Shown here one piece after another: positions 61,594 through 64,000 of a stretch of 64,000 nucleotides of DNA; positions within the stretch are counted from its first letter, which is position 1, and each line of letters opens with the position of its first letter. Made by a program: the position numbers and the translations under genes. The stretch is taken from the NCBI RefSeq assembly GCF_001857945.1, contig NZ_CP017770.1, forward strand, positions 3,224,001 through 3,288,000. The letters run 5' to 3'. The DNA is from Paenibacillus crassostreae (GTDB lineage: Bacteria > Bacillota > Bacilli > Paenibacillales > Paenibacillaceae). The notes beneath the pieces are model-generated. The model did no database searches. It saw only the letters and a program-made list of their open reading frames with translations, and was not told the DNA's origin.

Positions 61594-64000
61594 ATGTCTG
61601 AACTTATGGGTAACACCAGTAAAGGTAACTCCAATAACCTGTTACGGCGTGACGTACGGTTTCTTGGAAATATTCTTGGAGAAGTTTTAGTCCATCAGGG
61701 CGGAAATGAACTCCTAGAAATAGTGGAAAAAATTCGTGAAACAAGTAAATCATTGAGAACTGAATATGTATCTGAAGTGTACGATGAATTTAAAGAGACG
61801 ATAAGTACATTGAAGCCAGACACACGGCATCAAGTCATTCGTGCGTTTGCAATCTACTTTCAGCTTGTTAATATTGCTGAACAGAATCATCGAATCCGAA
61901 GAAAACGTGATTATGAACGTTCCGCTGGGGAAACGATTCAACCAGGTTCCATTGAGAGTGCTATTCAAGAATTGAAAAACCGCAATTTCTCAGATGAAGA
62001 TGTTAAAGACATTATCGAAGGCCTATCTCTTGAACTTATTATGACGGCTCATCCAACAGAAGCTATGCGTAGAGCAATTTTAGATATACACAAACGGATT
62101 TCTGAAGATGTCATGTCTCTAGATAATCCAACATTAACTTTTCGTGAACGGGAGCAATTACGTGAGAAGTTATTAAATGAAGTCATTACTTTATGGCAAA
62201 CAGATGAATTGAGAGACCGTAAACCAACTGTCTTGGACGAAGTTAGACATGGAATGTATTATTTTCATGAAACGTTATTTCACGTACTTCCGGATGTCTA
62301 TTCAGAGTTAGAGCGATGTTTGACAAAATATTATCCAGGTGAGAATTGGCATGTGCCTGACTACCTTCAATTCGGTTCATGGATTGGTGGAGATCGAGAT
62401 GGTAATCCTTCGGTTACTTCCGACATTACTTGGAAAACACTTAGTATGCAACGTAAATTAGCTATTCGTGAATACGAACGTATCATAAAGAAATTAATGG
62501 AGCATTTAAGTTTCAGTACTACGATTGTTACAGTGTCAAGTGAACTTGAGGAATCGATTCGTGAAGATCAATCTGTAGTTAATTTAAGTAAAAATCTAAT
62601 CTGGCATAATGATTGTGAACCGTATCGTATTAAGTTAGTACACATGTTGACTAAGTTGAATAATGTACTCGATGATAGTAAGAAGGGTACGCCAGAGCGT
62701 TATGCTTCACCGGAGCAATTCATTGAAGACCTTAACATTATCGATCGAAGTCTACGCCACCATTACGCTGACTATATCGCCGATACGTTCATTAAAAAGA
62801 TTATTCGACAAGTTGAATTATTCGGCTTCCATACAGCTGCATTAGATATACGACAACATAGTAAGGAACATGAAAAGGCAATGACTGAAGTTCTGGCTAA
62901 TATGAATATTGTACAAAATTATGCTGAGTTGCCTGAAGATGATAAAATTACACTACTTAATGGTCTATTAAACGATCCAAGACCTATTACCTCGCCATAT
63001 CATGTCTACAGTGACAGTACCAAAGAATGCCTTGATGTATACCGCGTGGTTTACAAAGCGCAACAAGAATTTGGTAAGGGTTGTATTACAAAATATTTAA
63101 TAAGTATGGCTGAAGGTGCTAGTGATATTCTAGAAGTTATGGTTTTCGCTAAAGAAGTAGGTCTATTCCTCCGTAATGAAGATGAGACGGTAACATGTAC
63201 GCTTCAGGCAGTACCATTGTTTGAAACGATAGATGATTTATTTGCAGCACCTGATATTATGAGACAAGTATTTAGTTTACCGATCTATCGTGATGGTGTT
63301 ACTACGATGAATGATTTACAGGAAATTATGCTTGGATACTCAGATAGTAATAAAGATGGTGGAGCGGTAACTGCGAACTGGGAACTACGTGTAGCATTGA
63401 AACAAATCACAGCAGCAGCTGATGAATTCAATGTGAAACTTAAGTTTTTTCATGGGCGTGGAGGTGCACTAGGACGTGGAGGAATGCCACTTAACCGAAG
63501 TATCTTGGCTCAACCTGCATCCACTGTCGGCGGTGGAATAAAGATTACTGAGCAGGGTGAAGTTATATCATCACGTTATTCACTACAAGGTATTGCATAT
63601 CGTAGCTTAGAGCAGGCGACATCAGCTTTGGTAACGGCAGCCATTAATGGTCGTTGTCCTCATGATGAAGCTTATACGAAGGAAGAAGAAGCATGGGATA
63701 TGATTGCAAAAGGAATCTCTGAGGTTTCTCTTACGAAATATCAGGATTTAATATTCCGTGATCCGGATTTCCTAACCTTCTTTAAAGAATCAACACCACT
63801 AGCCGAGGTTGGAGAACTGAATATCGGCTCACGTCCTTCTAAACGCAAGAACAGTGACCGATTTGAGGATCTTCGGGCAATTCCATGGGTATTCGCTTGG
63901 ACTCAAAGCCGTTACTTACTACCTGCTTGGTACGCTGCGGGAACAGGCTTGCAAAGCTACTATCAGGATAATGAAGAGAATCTACATGTTCTTCAGGAGA
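61594..64000 (+). CDS. ppc: phosphoenolpyruvate carboxylase, 5' part (cut by window end)
   Basis: 802 codons are visible of the usual 900 or so; the frame is open to the window edge. It carboxylates PEP to oxaloacetate to refill the TCA cycle. Catalytic His153 is in TAHPTEAMRR. GGDRDGNP follows near residue 265, LGYSDSNKDGG near 590, and the catalytic loop FHGRGGALGRGG has H620. Start ATG after TAGGAGGAG. Confidence 0.96.
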   Translation, partial: MSELMGNTSKGNSNNLLRRDVRFLGNILGEVLVHQGGNELLEIVEKIRETSKSLRTEYVSEVYDEFKETISTLKPDTRHQVIRAFAIYFQLVNIAEQNHRIRRKRDYERSAGETIQPGSIESAIQELKNRNFSDEDVKDIIEGLSLELIMTAHPTEAMRRAILDIHKRISEDVMSLDNPTLTFREREQLREKLLNEVITLWQTDELRDRKPTVLDEVRHGMYYFHETLFHVLPDVYSELERCLTKYYPGENWHVPDYLQFGSWIGGDRDGNPSVTSDITWKTLSMQRKLAIREYERIIKKLMEHLSFSTTIVTVSSELEESIREDQSVVNLSKNLIWHNDCEPYRIKLVHMLTKLNNVLDDSKKGTPERYASPEQFIEDLNIIDRSLRHHYADYIADTFIKKIIRQVELFGFHTAALDIRQHSKEHEKAMTEVLANMNIVQNYAELPEDDKITLLNGLLNDPRPITSPYHVYSDSTKECLDVYRVVYKAQQEFGKGCITKYLISMAEGASDILEVMVFAKEVGLFLRNEDETVTCTLQAVPLFETIDDLFAAPDIMRQVFSLPIYRDGVTTMNDLQEIMLGYSDSNKDGGAVTANWELRVALKQITAAADEFNVKLKFFHGRGGALGRGGMPLNRSILAQPASTVGGGIKITEQGEVISSRYSLQGIAYRSLEQATSALVTAAINGRCPHDEAYTKEEEAWDMIAKGISEVSLTKYQDLIFRDPDFLTFFKESTPLAEVGELNIGSRPSKRKNSDRFEDLRAIPWVFAWTQSRYLLPAWYAAGTGLQSYYQDNEENLHVLQE

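Overview
The window is a chromosomal backbone segment of a low-GC, endospore-forming Firmicute, most probably a Paenibacillus. Three things point there. The gene order follows the Bacillus subtilis disA-to-rrn segment almost gene for gene. The 16S rRNA reads like Paenibacillus (recognised by eye, not by a search). Sporulation genes sigH, cwlD, gerD, kbaA, pdaB and a spoIIM-family gene are present. Nearly all genes are on the + strand. I see no prophage, insertion sequence, CRISPR array, defence island or toxin-antitoxin pair.

Layout. (1) 1-12,000: the radA tail, disA, pssA, a convergent small gene, yacL, ispD-ispF, gltX, a tRNA-Cys-sensing T-box before cysE-cysS-mrnC-rlmB-rae1, then sigH. (2) 12,000-29,000: rpmG-secE-nusG-rplK-rplA, the L10 leader with rplJ-rplL, a methyltransferase, rpoB-rpoC, then ybxF-rpsL-rpsG-fusA-tuf. 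(3) 29,000-44,300: the S10-spc-alpha ribosomal supercluster, including secY, adk, infA and rpoA, closed by tandem terminators. (4) 44,400-53,980: truA, rplM-rpsI, a sulfate-activation pair (cysH-sat), cwlD, salA, and the gerD/kbaA/pdaB/spoIIM sporulation group. (5) 53,990-61,280: an rRNA operon in the order 16S-5S-tRNA-Ile-tRNA-Ala-23S-5S followed by eleven tRNAs. (6) 61,594 to the end: a phosphoenolpyruvate carboxylase gene cut by the window edge.

The genes supply translation, transcription and protein export, joined to tRNA charging (gltX, cysS), cysteine synthesis (cysE, sat, cysH), isoprenoid and phospholipid synthesis, c-di-AMP signalling and sporulation.

The unusual content is mostly RNA structure and small-scale decay. 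The 23S gene has an insertion of about 145 nt in helix 45 closed by a perfect 14-bp stem, which predicts fragmented 23S rRNA. The internal 5S is followed by a terminator-shaped hairpin in the middle of the operon. The map gene expected after adk is a frameshifted, deleted relic. A roughly 100-bp intergenic repeat occurs in two full copies and two remnants, three of them just after terminators. A short hairpin repeat occurs three times with a compensatory base-pair swap. The cwlD ribosome-binding site is built into the terminator of sat. The rpoB leader has crossing inverted repeats plus a terminator-like hairpin. truA appears to start at CTG.
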